Numbered from the stretch's first letter, positions 35,738 to 47,050 are shown. The stretch: DNA of 64,000 nucleotides from Purpureocillium takamizusanense (GCF_022605165.1 NC_063068.1:3782001-3846000), one strand, 5' to 3'. Made by a program: numbers and translations. Notes: generated by a model from the letters alone, not told the origin.

Positions 35738-36632
35738 GGTGGCGTTCTTGTGATGCTTGCTTGCTTCAATGTGAGATGGCTCGCCCGGTGTGCGGCGGTG
35801 AGACTCCTTGCAACTTATAACGAGTGGGGCGGATGGGGGTGTCAGATGAAGCTGCTGATGCCGTGGAAGGACACTGAGCAGCGTCTATCACGTCCTTTAT
35901 AAGGAAAAGCTCCCGGAATACCGTCGCTGTTCGAGAATGATTGCTCAGCCAGTGACGCGACGCCTTTGAAGAGTTCGTCCGAGGCGGATATGGGATTTCG
36001 TGACGTCGGCTCCACGTGGTAATTCCGCAAGGACACCCGCGGGACTTCCTGTGTGGGTTAGTCCAGTCTGGACGCCTACCCTGCAGACGGTAGATATGTA
36101 GTTCGTAGAATGTATATCGCGACGGATCGATAAATGCCGGGTCTGGGCGCAAGGACAGTGCCTGGTTGCCTCTTTTTTCAAAATCTGCGCGGCACCGAAC
36201 AAGGTTGGAATTGATTTCCAGACTCTGTGCGACTGGAGGTTCACGATGCTACACACAACAGACGCACCGTCGCGGCTACTCGGTGTGTTGGGAGGGGGGC
36301 GGGATATGCATGCTTGGTGGGTGCCTGATGCGAACGAATCGACCACGGACATGGGGGGAAACCGATGAACCACTGACCGCGAAAACAGACGACTCCACCC
36401 ATGGCTTGTGATCGCGTTCGAACGTCAAGTCCATTGCATGGAAGGTGCCGCTGGCCTCCGGGGAGATGCTGGCATGTACAATTCGGGAAGGCTGGACCCC
36501 AATGGACATAAAGGGTAAGGTGCCAGCCGCCGACGGGTGACGTGCCTGGGCCCCGCGTGCTGCGAATCGCTTCACCCCGCATCCATGCCGACGGCACACA
36601 GTCCTTGCCGGACAAGCACCAGAACCGCCGTC
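35738..36632. promoter_or_regulatory. Divergent upstream region GPP1/pyroglutamyl peptidase
   Basis: 895 bp between two outward-facing start codons. It presumably holds both promoters and 5' UTRs. No gene and no specific regulatory motif was recognised. Confidence 0.45.
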
Positions 36633-37482
36633 ATGGGTTCGCAGGCCAAGGACCCAAATGAGCTGACAGTGCTTGTCACTGGCTTCGGCGTATGTGCCAT
36701 TGCCGTGCGTTTCCTGGGCGACTCTTGCTGACCACGCGACAGCCCTTCCGGGAGGGGTATCCCATCAATCCATCATGGGAGATCGCCAAGGGCCTCCCGG
36801 AGCACCTCCCGCCGCTGCCCGTCAAGGACCCCAGCTCCCGAAACACCATTGCTATTCCACCTGTCCGCATCCTCGTCCACCCCGAGCCCATCCGCGTCAG
36901 CTACAAGGTTGTGCGCGAAGTCGTCCCGACCCTTTGGGATGGGTCCAAGGGCCTCAAGATCGACTTCGCGATACACATCGGCATGGCTGGTCCGCAGCCC
37001 GTGTACAAGGTGGAGAGGCGTGGGCATCGAACCGGGTACAAGTCGCCCGACGTGGATGGCGAGAAGCTCGAGGACGAAGGAGAGGGCGGGCATGGCGAGG
37101 ATTGGATTTGGCACGGGCTGCCGGACGAGATCGCGACGGAACTGGACCTGGATGATGTTCTGGAGCGGTGGCAGGGCCATAGTTTGGTACGTCCACTCCC
37201 CATCGAGTGGAAATGGACTGAGGTCGCATGCTGACCCCACGGCAGAAGGACATGGATCTGCGCGTCTCCGAGGACGCGGGCCATTTCCTCTGCGACTTCA
37301 TATACTACTCGAGCCTGGCGACGCTACTGAAGGAGGACCGGCCTCGGAACGTGGCATTCCTCCACGTCCCGGCCAACGCATCGGACAAGAACATCATCCA
37401 GGGCCGGGGCATTGCCCTTAATTTGATCCGAGGCATCGCCGAGAGTCAGACGGCGAGGAGAGCGGCCGCGGAGCGGGCATAG
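36633..37482 (+). CDS. Pyroglutamyl peptidase I (peptidase C15)
   Basis: A cytosolic cysteine peptidase that removes N-terminal pyroglutamate from peptides. Three exons, 36633-36689, 36743-37186 and 37246-37482, give 245 residues, slightly longer than bacterial enzymes (about 215). The N-terminal VTGFG-PF signature is rebuilt across intron 1, followed by NPSWEIAKGLP. The nucleophile region is SEDAGHFLCDFIYYSS (Cys183) and the catalytic His207 lies in AFLHVPA. An acidic/Gly-rich insertion (DGEKLEDEGEGGHGED, about residues 135-150) lies in the middle, as is common in fungal members. The catalytic Glu was not assigned with certainty. Confidence 0.85.
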
Positions 37483-38145
37483 CCCCGAGTAACACGTTCA
37501 CGGGGACAAGGGTCTGACTGGCGAGGATCCCAAGGGTCTCTCTCCGGAGCCCTTGGCTCACGGCCAGCGACGGGGAACATTGCGCAGCCGCATGAATGGA
37601 ATTAGGCTTTTACCGCATTCAATAATTCGGATGACAAGAGAAGAAACATCCCATTGTAAGGCGGGTGGCGACAAGCTGAGCCCTTACTAGGAAAGGAAAC
37701 GAGGGGCAGGTACAGATAGCTACATCCATTGCACAAGGTGCAAATTAGCTTGAATTACAGATTTGACGCATAATTTTGGTGCCCGTATTGGGACAATGCG
37801 GACGTTACGGCTGGAGTTTGGTGGACGGCGACCTTGAGCCTCGCCGACCAGCTGAGCCCGAAGCGGATCGATCGGCAACTCCGCTGGCCCGCCCGGCGCG
37901 CCACTTTCGACCTTTTCCGCCCGATCTCGACTTTTAGTCACTCATCCAAGGAGTATCCCGCCATCCCGCGTTTATATACCCCACAAAGACACAACAAAAG
38001 CTGCAACACTTTAGGCCAATATCTACCCAAAGGTTGACGCAACATCTCATTCTAAAGCCAACCCGCCGCCACGCGCCGCATCTACGCAATAGCCACTGGA
38101 CTTCAAGCAAGGCATCTGACGACTACCACTACGTAAACGCTCACC
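37483..38145. other. Intergenic region before the Cys-rich gene
   Basis: 663 bp between two plus-strand genes. It should hold the peptidase 3' UTR and the promoter of the small Cys-rich gene. No additional gene is seen. Confidence 0.5.
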
Positions 38146-38470
38146 ATGTGCCGGAAAGCCACCTGCACCACTTGCAGTAGGTCCATCCATCATCCTCGCC
38201 TTGGGGCCCATGCCCCTCACCCGTCATATCGATAGAAACGCCTACTACAGCAACTCTCTTGCCGTTGCGTCCCGGCCTATTGAATCTGAAGCACCTCGGG
38301 CTGACGTTGGGACGAAACCCAATTCAACAGACAAGGCCACCTGGTGGGGCTGCGGCAGCCACATCGCGAGCGTCATGGATGCCATCCCCGTCGCCGACCG
38401 CTGCGTCTGCGAGCCCAAGGTCGAGCGCGAGGGCAAGCAGTATCCGCCCATGGCCAAGCAGCCGGCGTGA
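38146..38470 (+). CDS. Small Cys-rich protein of 56 residues
   Basis: Two exons, 38146-38176 and 38331-38470, separated by a 154-nt intron with a CAACAG acceptor, encode 56 residues. The protein starts MCRKATCTTC and continues through a WWGCGSHIASVMDAIP segment to CVCEPKVEREGKQYPPMA. Cysteines at 2, 7, 10, 18, 35 and 37 look like a small zinc-binding fold, but no known zinc family is certain. I recall similar unnamed small proteins in other ascomycetes, so it is likely real. Function is unknown. It has no signal peptide or membrane segment. It converges with KEL3. Confidence 0.7.
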
Positions 38471-38784
38471 CTCATAGGGCGGGTGGCTGCGCTGGTGCTC
38501 TGGGCGAGGGGGAAAAGGGCGGCCTGGTCGGCTGAAGGGGTTGTGGAGGAGGACTTGTGAAATGGGGGAGCCGCGGATGATGAGTAACGAGTGACGATGT
38601 GTGATGAAGATGGCGTGAAGGGGTATGCGTCGCAGAACGGGGTCGAAGGGCCCGGGATGGTGTTTGTGGTGTTGACAGGTTGGCATGTAGACTACCAACT
38701 CGTGGTCTCTTTACATCGGTTGTGATAAACTACCGTACTGCATTTTACTTGCGCCATGCTATATTGTGCGACCTTCACGATGCA
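38471..38784. other. Convergent spacer, Cys-rich gene/KEL3
   Basis: 314 bp between two converging genes, expected to contain both 3' UTRs. Nothing else was seen. Confidence 0.5.
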
Positions 38785-41112
38785 TTATCGCCGCCTCGCT
38801 CCCGGGCCGGCGCCCGCATCACCTCGTTCCGCAAGGCTTACAACCTCCTGAATACCCGCCGCCTCTTGTTCTTCCTCGAGCGCCATAATCTCCTCGCGGC
38901 AGTCCCACCACTTCTCCTCGCTGAGCTCAAACGCCTTGGTCTTGATCTCCTTGACAGTCAAGGTTTCGGGCTGGATATTCTTCCAACGGAGGCTTGTCAT
39001 GAGAATCTCCTGCCACTCGGCCGTCGTGCGGACGAAGAACTCTCGCCGAGACTCAAAGGGCTGGGGAGGGGGGAGCGGGAGAATCGTTAGTATAGATCCG
39101 TAGTGGGGTGGAATACAAGGGAGCTCAAGCGTACCCGAGGGTGTGGAAGGCCATCATCCACCGATGCGGCAGTCGTGTCGGTCTCTTCCTCTTCCGACGC
39201 GACTGTCGAGGTTGATGCCGTTTCGGAGGTTGTGTCCGACATGGTATCGTCCTTCTTCTTGCGCATGCTGGGCGTGTGAAGTGGCTGTTCCTGCTCATCG
39301 TCTTCGGTGTCTTCTCCATCCGAGTCATCTTCATCTTCCTCTTCGTCATCTGCGTCGTCTTCTTCATCCTCAGATTCCTACACGCATTGTGAGTGTCCGT
39401 CATATACAGGGCCGCCGAGATACTCACGATCCAATCCTCCACAGGTCTGCTGAATACTTCCTTGCACCCGTCGAGTTTACTCAGGTCAATGGCGTAGAGA
39501 TCATCAAATGTAAACTCCCGATCACCCTTCTCAAATGTGCCGCCATAGATGTATAGGACATCGTCCTGCACGGCCAATTGCGCGTTGAACCTGACATGTG
39601 GCGGCTCCATGGTTACTGGCATTTCCCTGGCTGGCTTCTCGTCGTCATCCGGCTCCTCCAACCTCTTCTCAATCTCCATATTGTCAGCATCGTCCAGAGA
39701 AGCGCCTGTCTCGAGGGCGGCAAGTTGACGTAGGAGTTCCTCTTCGTTTGCTTGTGCACGACCGCGACGGCCCACACGCTGCTCCTGGGTGTTCTTCTTC
39801 TGCTGACGGGGCTTCCGCAGGCCTAAAGGCATGAAGCGGTTCCGCTCAATGTTCCACGCGAAGAGTTGGTTGAAGAATTCGCTGTCCATGCCTTCTTCGC
39901 TCTGTTCCACATCATGAACGCCACCGAAGAGAATGCCACGCCCTTTGTGCCAGGTCATGGTCGCGCCTGCACGGGAAGGGTTGGGAGAGTTTGCGGGTTT
40001 TTTGCGTCTCTCCCACCGTACTGTCGGCGGAGACGTGGGAGTTGCGTCGGAGGTAGGCGGTGCCATTCTCAGGAAGAAGCAATCGTCGTGTACTTTGGGG
40101 ATCAAAACATTCCTTTGCCCCTGTGATTGTGCCTTGGCGGTGCCTTTCTTCTTCAGGGCCACCGTCGCCTTGACCCGTGAATATCCGCCAAATAGAACGG
40201 CCCCTGACTCGCAAGGCAGCAGAGTGAAAGATGATCTCGCATCAGGTTTGAGCTGAGCGGAAGGCAGTGTCGGACAGTGCCACACGTAGTTGACCGTGTC
40301 AAAGATCCAGAGATCCGCCAGATACTTAGTTTGGTTCGATGTATCTTGAAATCCGCCAAAGAGGATGATGTACTGCTTCCAGTACGTCATGCGATGCCCA
40401 CTCCTGGCGGGAGGACTCTTATCCTTGCCTTTAACCTCGATCTTGGTCCACTCCCTCGTGGCAGGTTCCAGTCTCCAAAAGTCTGAATAGTGGTGAAATG
40501 TTCCTTGCTTGGGCGAGGAAAATTCTCCGCCAAAGAGGTACACAAAATTAGGATTGCTGGACCGCGTCCACGCGTGACCAGATCGCGGAAGAGGGGCGTT
40601 AGGGGAGGTAACGCAGCGCCATTCGTCGCGGTTCACGTTGTAGATGTGCAGGTCGTTGTAGAACTGTGCAAGGGAGCCGTTGAAGTACTCGCCGCCAAAT
40701 AGGAGGAGGCTGTTGCTGTCGTGCGGCGAGGCCATAAGTGTGGACGCGGCGCGAGGCCTGGGAGGCGCATCACAGACGGTCTCGGTGATCTTGAGGAATT
40801 GCTCCTGCTGCCGACGATACTCCTCGAGCACCTCATCGAGGTCCACATCCTCAGCATCGCTACCCTCGATTTTGGCCGACTTGGTCTTGGCCTTCTTCTC
40901 GCCCTTGCTGGCTTGTTTGGCTGCTTTTTCAGCCTGCATCAAGCGTCAGCGAGTACGTTTTCCCAGTGACTCATGAGGCTTCACGTCAAAGATGCGTGGT
41001 GTCGTTTTTGAGATTGAGGGGCATGGAGGGGTACAGACGGGGGCATCAGCATGATCTCCCTCACCTTCTTAGCCTTTTTGGCGTCTGAGCTCTTTTTCTT
41101 GTCCTTTGCCAT
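38785..41112 (-). CDS. KEL3: Kelch-repeat protein of the Kel3/KLHDC4 family
   Basis: A cytosolic kelch beta-propeller protein, the counterpart of yeast Kel3 and animal KLHDC4, with poorly defined function. Four exons, 41112-41065, 40933-39428, 39377-39135 and 39060-38785, give about 690 residues. A Lys-rich N-terminus (MAKDKKKSSDAKKAKK) leads into a propeller with six FGG/YGG kelch signatures: LLFGGEYF, YLFGGEFS, ILFGGFQD, VLFGGYSR, ILFGGVHD and YIYGGTFE. Exon 3 encodes a strongly acidic linker of Glu/Asp runs. The C-terminal segment, RREFFVRTTAEWQEI then KTKAFELSEEKWWDCR, is the DUF4110-like tail that marks this subfamily. Each splice junction restores family text. Confidence 0.9.
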
Positions 41113-42539
41113 GGCCAAATTTCGCAGTCACCAAATACGCTTCGGAATCTTCCTTATTTGATGCGTCTCGACTGGCGGCGAAGACCCTTGGGATGGAGGG
41201 GTGGGGTGTATGTGGTTGTGTGTGGAAAAAAGCGAAGGTGTGCAGTTGCACAGTATGAATATTCCCGGATTTCTTACTGTAGCCCATCTGCGCAATCAGT
41301 TCCAGCACCCACATCACTAGACAGGCGAAATCAAGCAGCATCACCCTTGTCCACGACACTATTCGCTGGGCCTTTCCCCGAATAAGCTATCTGACAGGAG
41401 GAATGGTCTCTCCAGTATCAGTTCAAGCGGAAGCTCCTAGTAGAGGGAATCAAGTAGGCAAAAGCACAGTATATTAGATTAAAGTACACACCCCAGTCTG
41501 GTATCTCAATGACGCGCGACCACACGCACGCAACATGACGCAGTCAAATATCACTCAAAATTCTTTTCAAACACTTCGATTCCTGACCGGGAACTCTGCA
41601 GTTCCTGCTATTTTGGCAGGCAGCCTAGGCAGTGAAGCCCAAGAACGTGGCGCTAAAGCTCTCTTGAGGTTCATGATGTGCCTGAAAGAACCCGAGCTGA
41701 CTTTCTATTCGCTAGTCTGTACATTCTCATGTATTCTCATCTGAAAGAAGAGAATAAGAGGAAAGGGGTATCCAGAAGACAAGGTACAGGTAAGAAAGCG
41801 AAAAGTATTGCGGGGTGACCTTCAAGAGGAGAATGTGGTTGATAAGAGCTAATGCCGTTCTCAAAGCTCTTCATGAATCTGGGTGTGATCAATTGACTCG
41901 ACTCTTGATGGGCGGTTGAAACGATTCGCTAACTCGGCGAAAAGAAGATATTGGCCCGTGAGACCACGACGGACAATCTTGGGATGTTCGCCGGCAACAG
42001 ACCGGCCCATCCATGCGTCTTTCAAGGCCGCCAACACGTTCAATAGGAGGCTATGAGGGGAGGCGTATTTTGCCTGGTACACGGCATGAGAATGCTGGAT
42101 GCTAACACCCCCAGAATCGGCCTCGCAAAAGGGCCTATGCGCCTTCGAGAAGAAGGGGAAATATGACGAAGCCAAGAGCCCAAACCAAGAAGCCGAGGAC
42201 TTGGTCCATATGCTTTGTCGGTCAGATACCCGCGAGGCGTGCCACGGAAGCTGCTGAGAATCCGACAGAGGTGGCACCAACATCACGCAACATTCGGTCT
42301 AAATGCTTGGTCATCTCAGTATGGAACTCGGTATGAAAAGTCCTGCGGCCCTCAAAAATTCGAAGAAGTGGGAAAACTGACAAGAACATGATCGCGACAA
42401 GAGACTTACAGTTTGCGCCCATTGCCCAGCGTGCCACTTTGTATGAGAGGTAGGTAACAACGATGAGAGTCGTTGTTTGGGTTGCCTCGCTTCGTTGATA
42501 TCTTGCATGGCGTGTGATATAGAAAGTCGGGTGGCTAGG
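41113..42539. other. KEL3 upstream / TGS1 downstream region
   Basis: 1.43 kb between two minus-strand genes. It holds the KEL3 promoter and TGS1 3' end. On the minus strand the TGS1 frame stays open for 105 codons after its stop (to 42222) and then 28 more to 42135, with hydrophobic segments (see findings). A 141-codon frame (42286-41861, minus) overlaps it and matches no family. I do not call a gene. Confidence 0.4.
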
Positions 42540-43543
42540 CTACTGAGTCGGCCTTGTAGAATTTTCAACGGAAGGACTTGATTCGTTCTCTGAGTGATCT
42601 GGCCGTGATGCCGGTCGGATCCGACTGCTCGCCTGTTTGCCGTCCTGTCCGAGGTTTGCCGTCGCAGGGATGTAGGCAGCCATTGCCTTGCTTGCACCCT
42701 GCATGCAATACTGCACTACCGGAATCTTGCGGCCCTCGGGAGCAAGCCTGGCAATTTGCCGAATGTCACTCGTACGGGGCAGAAACAGAACATGATCCAT
42801 GAGGCTGTAGGCATCATGAAGCTGCTTGAGATTATACGGCTGCATAGTCCGCAAGTCGAAAACGTCGTCTGACCGGTACCCCGGGCCTCCCCACGGGGGG
42901 CTGGCGAACACAACGGTCGTGGCAATGTCGACTCTCAGTTTTGGGTGCAATGTGTGCCGCCGGTTGATCAAGGCGCGGAAATATTCGAAACTGTCGCCAC
43001 GAACCCAAGTTACCATAGCGGGATCAACACCATAAATGCGCGAATTATTTTGTGCGCACGCGAGGGTCGAGGCGTCACGCTCGATGGCAATGATATGTTC
43101 CCAACGACCACTAAGAGCAAAGGCGATGGTGTTGCCACCGGCGCCCGCAAAGGCGTCGATAAGAACTGTCTTTGACGATTCTGAGTCTTGTAAGTCGGCA
43201 GCTATTGCACTAGAAAGAGTTAGAGGTAGACAAGACGAGTTCAAGAAGAGAGAACGACTGACTTTGCGACTGGCTCTGGCGTCACGCCAAACCAGGCATC
43301 ATCGGTCAGGCACACGCCTTCGTCGTACCACGAAAAAATGGAGTATCTCTGGGCGAAGTATCTTGGGCAAAGTCAGCCAAAGGCCCAAGTCAGAGCTTTA
43401 CTGTTTACAAACTTTTGTATGTCCCAGGGTACCTCGTGCTTTCCTTCATAGTGGCGGCAGTCATCAGTGAGCGGCAGTTCACCGGCTGGACGAAAGGCGA
43501 AGGCGTCGCTCCCTACGATATCGTGGAAGTTCGCGCTCCCCAT
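42540..43543 (-). CDS. TGS1: Trimethylguanosine synthase TGS1
   Basis: A SAM-dependent methyltransferase that converts the 7-methylguanosine cap of snRNAs and snoRNAs to 2,2,7-trimethylguanosine in the nucleus/nucleolus. Three exons, 43543-43413, 43361-43263 and 43209-42540, give 299 residues. The family block DDAWFGVTPEPVA lies across exon 2. Motif I is IDAFAGAGGNTIAFAL, and the catalytic SPPWGGPGY has the invariant Trp. Rossmann-fold text continues to VVQYCMQGASKAM. The last about 50 residues are polar and poorly conserved. The protein is the minimal catalytic form, as in yeast. It diverges from GRH1 across 478 bp. Confidence 0.93.
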
Positions 43544-44021
43544 GGTGTCTAATGCGACTTTCACCGGACTGATGCGCTCATCAAAAGGAAAGCGCTACTG
43601 CAGATCTGGGTTTGCGCGACTTGGGGAAATGGCCGTGCCTTAACGGATGTCCGGGCAATATGGAATGGTGGTTTTTTACGATGTAGATGTCAGTGGAAGA
43701 TGAAGACCCTCAAGAGATGGGGCCCATCGATGGAAGTTGCGGGTCCACAATAGCTTGCAGCTTGCGGGACACCCTAGGTACGTATTTCTTAGCGCCCCGT
43801 CCTCCCTCTTGGTGCCACCACTGCCTTATTATGCAAGGCTGCGCGCAACGGCCAGCTTGCTGCATCACGACACTTGACCTGATCAGCTCGGAATCCTCAT
43901 TCTTTCAGCCACAACTTACTCAGCGTATCGACGCGATTTTTTTAATAAACCCGTATCAGAAGACTCGACTTGGAGCTGCGACGACGATCTACGAATAGTC
44001 CGTGGCGAGATAGAACGCAGC
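43544..44021. promoter_or_regulatory. Divergent promoter TGS1/GRH1
   Basis: 478 bp between opposing start codons, shared by TGS1 and GRH1. No gene or recognised factor site was found. Confidence 0.5.
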
Positions 44022-45138
44022 ATGTTCAACGCGCTGAATCGGTTTATGTCCCGCCTGGACGGCGGCGAGCCACAGCATCGGCAACACGAGCGCGGATCAT
44101 TTGGCTTCCAGGTCCTGAGGAACACAAATTTGCAGCTTGCGGTCGAACCATGGTTTGACTTCATCGTGGGGATCAATGGCAGACCGATCGTAAGTACTGC
44201 CGGTACTGAGACTTTCTGGGGTCACTCGACCTGACTGCTCTCGAAGGACGACCCGAACCCGAGTCTTTTCGCCCAAGAAGTACAGAACTGTGCCGGAGGG
44301 ACTGTAACTCTGGGACTTTGGAATGCCAAGGTACGCTGCAAGATGGCAAGATGGTTGACGTACTTGCTAAGAACTTGGGCAGGGTCAACGTACGCGAGAG
44401 ATGCATGTCCCCGTCCCCAGCGACAGCGCCTCACTTGGCCTTTCCCTTCAATACGCGCCAATTGCACTCGCCGCAAACATCTGGCATGTCCTTGATGTTG
44501 CACCAAACTCGCCCGCCGATCACGCTGCCCTTCTGCCGTACAGCGACTACATTCTTGGCAGCCCTGAAGGTGCTCTACATGGCGAAGGCGCCCTTGGTGA
44601 GCTAGTCGAGGATCACATTGGGCGACCTCTCAGACTATACGTCTACAATAACGAATACGATGTGACGCGAGAGGTCACGATACAACCAAGCAGAGGCTGG
44701 GGCGGAGACGGTGCGCTGGGATGCGTTCTTGGCTACGGAGCTCTGCATCGGCTGCCACCTCCGTTGAGTGAGCCGGTGAACGCGCCAGGAGAAACCATGT
44801 TTGATGGAGCCAACAACGAGAAGGCCGAAGGCGTCTCTGTATCTGGGAACGCGTCTGCCCCGCCACCGCCATCGGGGGGCGAGTTTCTCGTCCCCGCGCA
44901 GATTGTTGGCTCAACGCCATCCGCTCCACCGCGGACTGGGAAGAAGAAAGAGCGTCATGGGCATAGCCCCAACCAGCTGATGGATGACTACTTCAAGGAG
45001 GAGGAAGCCAAGAGTCGAGAAGTGGATAATGCGCCAACGTCGAAAGGCTCGGTGGTCCCGCCGCCGCCTAAAGCCTCTGGAGGCCCGCCAAAAGCTGAGC
45101 CCAGAGCTGCGGAGGCGGAAGGGGGTGGAAATGAATGA
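44022..45138 (+). CDS. GRH1: GRASP-family Golgi protein GRH1
   Basis: A peripheral Golgi/ER-exit-site tether involved in COPII traffic and unconventional secretion. Three exons, 44022-44189, 44247-44330 and 44383-45138, give 335 residues. Two GRASP PDZ repeats fill the first about 210 residues: SFGFQVLRNTNLQLAVEPWFDFI, EVQNCAGGTVTLGLWN, then IWHVLDVAPNSPADHAAL and YVYNNEYDVTREVTI. The C-terminal third is Pro/Ser/Glu-rich and disordered. The N-terminus begins Met-Phe, so the Gly2 myristoylation site of animal GRASPs is absent. Yeast Grh1 likewise starts Met-Phe, is acetylated by NatC, and uses an amphipathic helix. The first 12 residues here could form one. Confidence 0.92.
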
Positions 45139-45296
45139 GTATATCACGAGACACGGCTAACCAGGAACCAATAACGCCTATCCCTAATTTTCTTGCTTTC
45201 TGATGCGTGGCATATATCCTCCAATTCTTGTTGTACAGGGCGAGCGCTGTCTCATATCCCACCATCTCCGTCCCATTGGATCGACGACCGAATCAT

Positions 45297-45929
45297 CTAG
45301 TTGATGAAGTTGATGCAGAAGAAATGCAGGATAAGACTGCAGACAATGAAGTCGGCAAAGGCCCTGATGATACAGCATGTCAGAATCATGGCACTGGCCG
45401 TTGAGTATTGGAGATATTTCAGCCTACCGTTCGGGGGATACTGCTGGGAAATCGCTCTTGTTCGCCTCGCTTGTTTGGATCCGTAATGACACTGCAAGTT
45501 GCATATCAGCATAAGCGGTTGCTAGCACGTAATAGAGACGAGGTACCTGTAAGGACAAACTGCCCTACTGTAGCGCAGAAACCGGAGAGGAAGGCGTTGA
45601 AAGGCTATGTAATGGCTTAGCTCCAGCTCCATCCGTCTGCTCCCATGGGTACTCACGTAATTACCCGCCAGGATGCAGTACACGAACTGCAATGCGCCAA
45701 CGGCTGCGAGAAAGACGAGGAACACGTCGACAAGCTTGGTACGCTGGGGCGTCTCCTTCATGTAGTACTGGCAGATGTTCTGCAGGACCTCATCCCAGTT
45801 GGCAGCGCCGGCGGACTTGAGGGTCGTCGCTGGCTTTGGCTGCTGGGGTACGGAGCCTGCGGCCGTGCTCGGCTGGGTCGTCGCGACAGCCGAGGGTGCG
45901 GGCTCGCGTGTGTTCTTCCTGGGAGCCAT
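45297..45929 (-). CDS. OST2: Oligosaccharyltransferase subunit OST2 (DAD1)
   Basis: A small ER membrane subunit of the complex that transfers N-glycans to nascent proteins. Four exons, 45929-45657, 45604-45547, 45491-45428 and 45363-45297, give 153 residues. A polar Ala/Pro/Thr-rich N-terminus of about 45 residues is longer than in animal DAD1. The DAD1 core follows, with QNICQYYMKETPQRTKLVD, a first membrane span (VFLVFLAAVGALQFVYCILAG), PFNAFLSGF, a second span, then SLRIQTS and SPERAFADF with the final hydrophobic span. Every intron falls inside the conserved core and each junction restores the family text. The gene diverges from the TMEM14 gene across 367 bp. Confidence 0.93.
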
Positions 45930-46296
45930 TGTATCCAATTCGAAATACCACGCTCGTTTTCGTGGGCGGCTCTCGAACGGCAACTGTGCTGGGGTCGTCG
46001 GGAGACTACTGATGACAAGTGTTGTCGTCGCCAGAAGTGGTCTTTGGCATGCCTGGTACGGACACGAAAGCTCCAAGGTGCCCGGGGCGCTTGATTGGCC
46101 GCGCCGTGGGGCCTGGGCTGGCTGGGGCGCCGCAGACCCACCCTCACGCTCAATGTCGTCGATTCCCTCCGAGCACCCGCCCAGGTTCGGCTAAGGTCCC
46201 AACGTAACTACCGTGCATCTCCTGTTGCTGCCAAGATCACGACGGCAGTCCAATCGTCATCTCCATCATCGGCGACCCCTCCTTGGAAATACAACC
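45930..46296. promoter_or_regulatory. Divergent promoter OST2/TMEM14
   Basis: 367 bp shared by two genes for small membrane proteins. It contains a 13-codon upstream open frame (46153-46194) on the TMEM14 side. Confidence 0.5.
46153..46194 (+). other. Upstream ORF before the TMEM14 gene
   Basis: ATG followed by 12 codons and TAA, ending about 100 nt before the proposed TMEM14 start codon. If transcribed it could lower translation of the main frame. It could also mark an alternative first exon, but no splice in the correct phase was found. Confidence 0.35.
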
Positions 46297-46768
46297 ATGG
46301 TATGTAGGCAATGGCACTGCGGCTGTCCCGAAGCGCCTTTGACATGTGTGTGGTGACTAATGGCATTACGCAGTCCCAGCTTCAGAACTCGTCCTATGCG
46401 CTTGCAGCGCTGACTGCAGGTGGTGGCATCATGGGCTACGTGAGGACGCGGTCGGTGCCCTCGCTTGTCGCTGGATCCGCCGTTGGAATCCTCTGTAAGC
46501 GCGCCCCAAGCTTGTAGCGATGCTAATATGTATCGTCGAACCATCCTAGTTCGTACATGGCTAACCTCGGTCAGACGGCATCGGCGGCTATCGCCTCCAG
46601 AGCCGGGAGCCCTATGGTATCGAGCTGAGTCTGCTCGCCTCCATCATCCTCGGCGGCTCTGCCATTCCCCGGGCTATCCGACTCAGGAAGCCTGTCCCAG
46701 TCCTCCTCAGCGTCCTGTCGGCGTTCGGCCTGTTCACCTTTGGCAACGCCTACCGCCAGAAGCTGTGA
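46297..46768 (+). CDS. TMEM14-family small membrane protein
   Basis: A member of the TMEM14/UPF0136 family (yeast YJR085C). Family members are small membrane proteins of mitochondria, linked in animals to haem synthesis or lipid transport. Three exons, 46297-46299, 46374-46494 and 46575-46768, give 105 residues. The first exon is only the ATG, immediately followed by a GTATGT donor. A TGACTAAT branch site and an ACGCAG acceptor precede exon 2. The family signature is clear: YALAALTAGGGIMGYVRT, SVPSLVAGSAVG, YGIGGYRLQSREPYG, then ASIILGGSAIPRA. Four hydrophobic stretches fit the usual helical bundle. It converges with CMC2. Confidence 0.85.
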
Positions 46769-47050
46769 AGCGCGGGTCTTTTGCAGCATAAGGATATGTT
46801 CGTGTATATTCACTCGTTAGGCTACCCCGTACTGTAGCAATTCGAAAGTGCCGTGCAAGCCCTCATCGTAAACCGTTGCACCCGAATCGTTCGTCGTCAA
46901 AGGATAAGACGGCCCCCCCTAGGCAGTTCTCTTCGAGCCTATCAACGCCTGCCATGCAAAATACAATGTTGTACACTCGCTTTTCGGATTGGGTATCGTA
47001 GAGAGGAGTTGTGTCGTTCGTTTTCCGGTTGTCTAGGCCGGCGTGGCCGA

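Noticed and set aside
41861..42286. 141-codon minus-strand frame ending in a polar segment, between KEL3 and TGS1
   Set aside because: It overlaps the open extension of the TGS1 frame, matches no family I know, and shows no clear third-position bias. A two-exon model could not be built with good splice sites.
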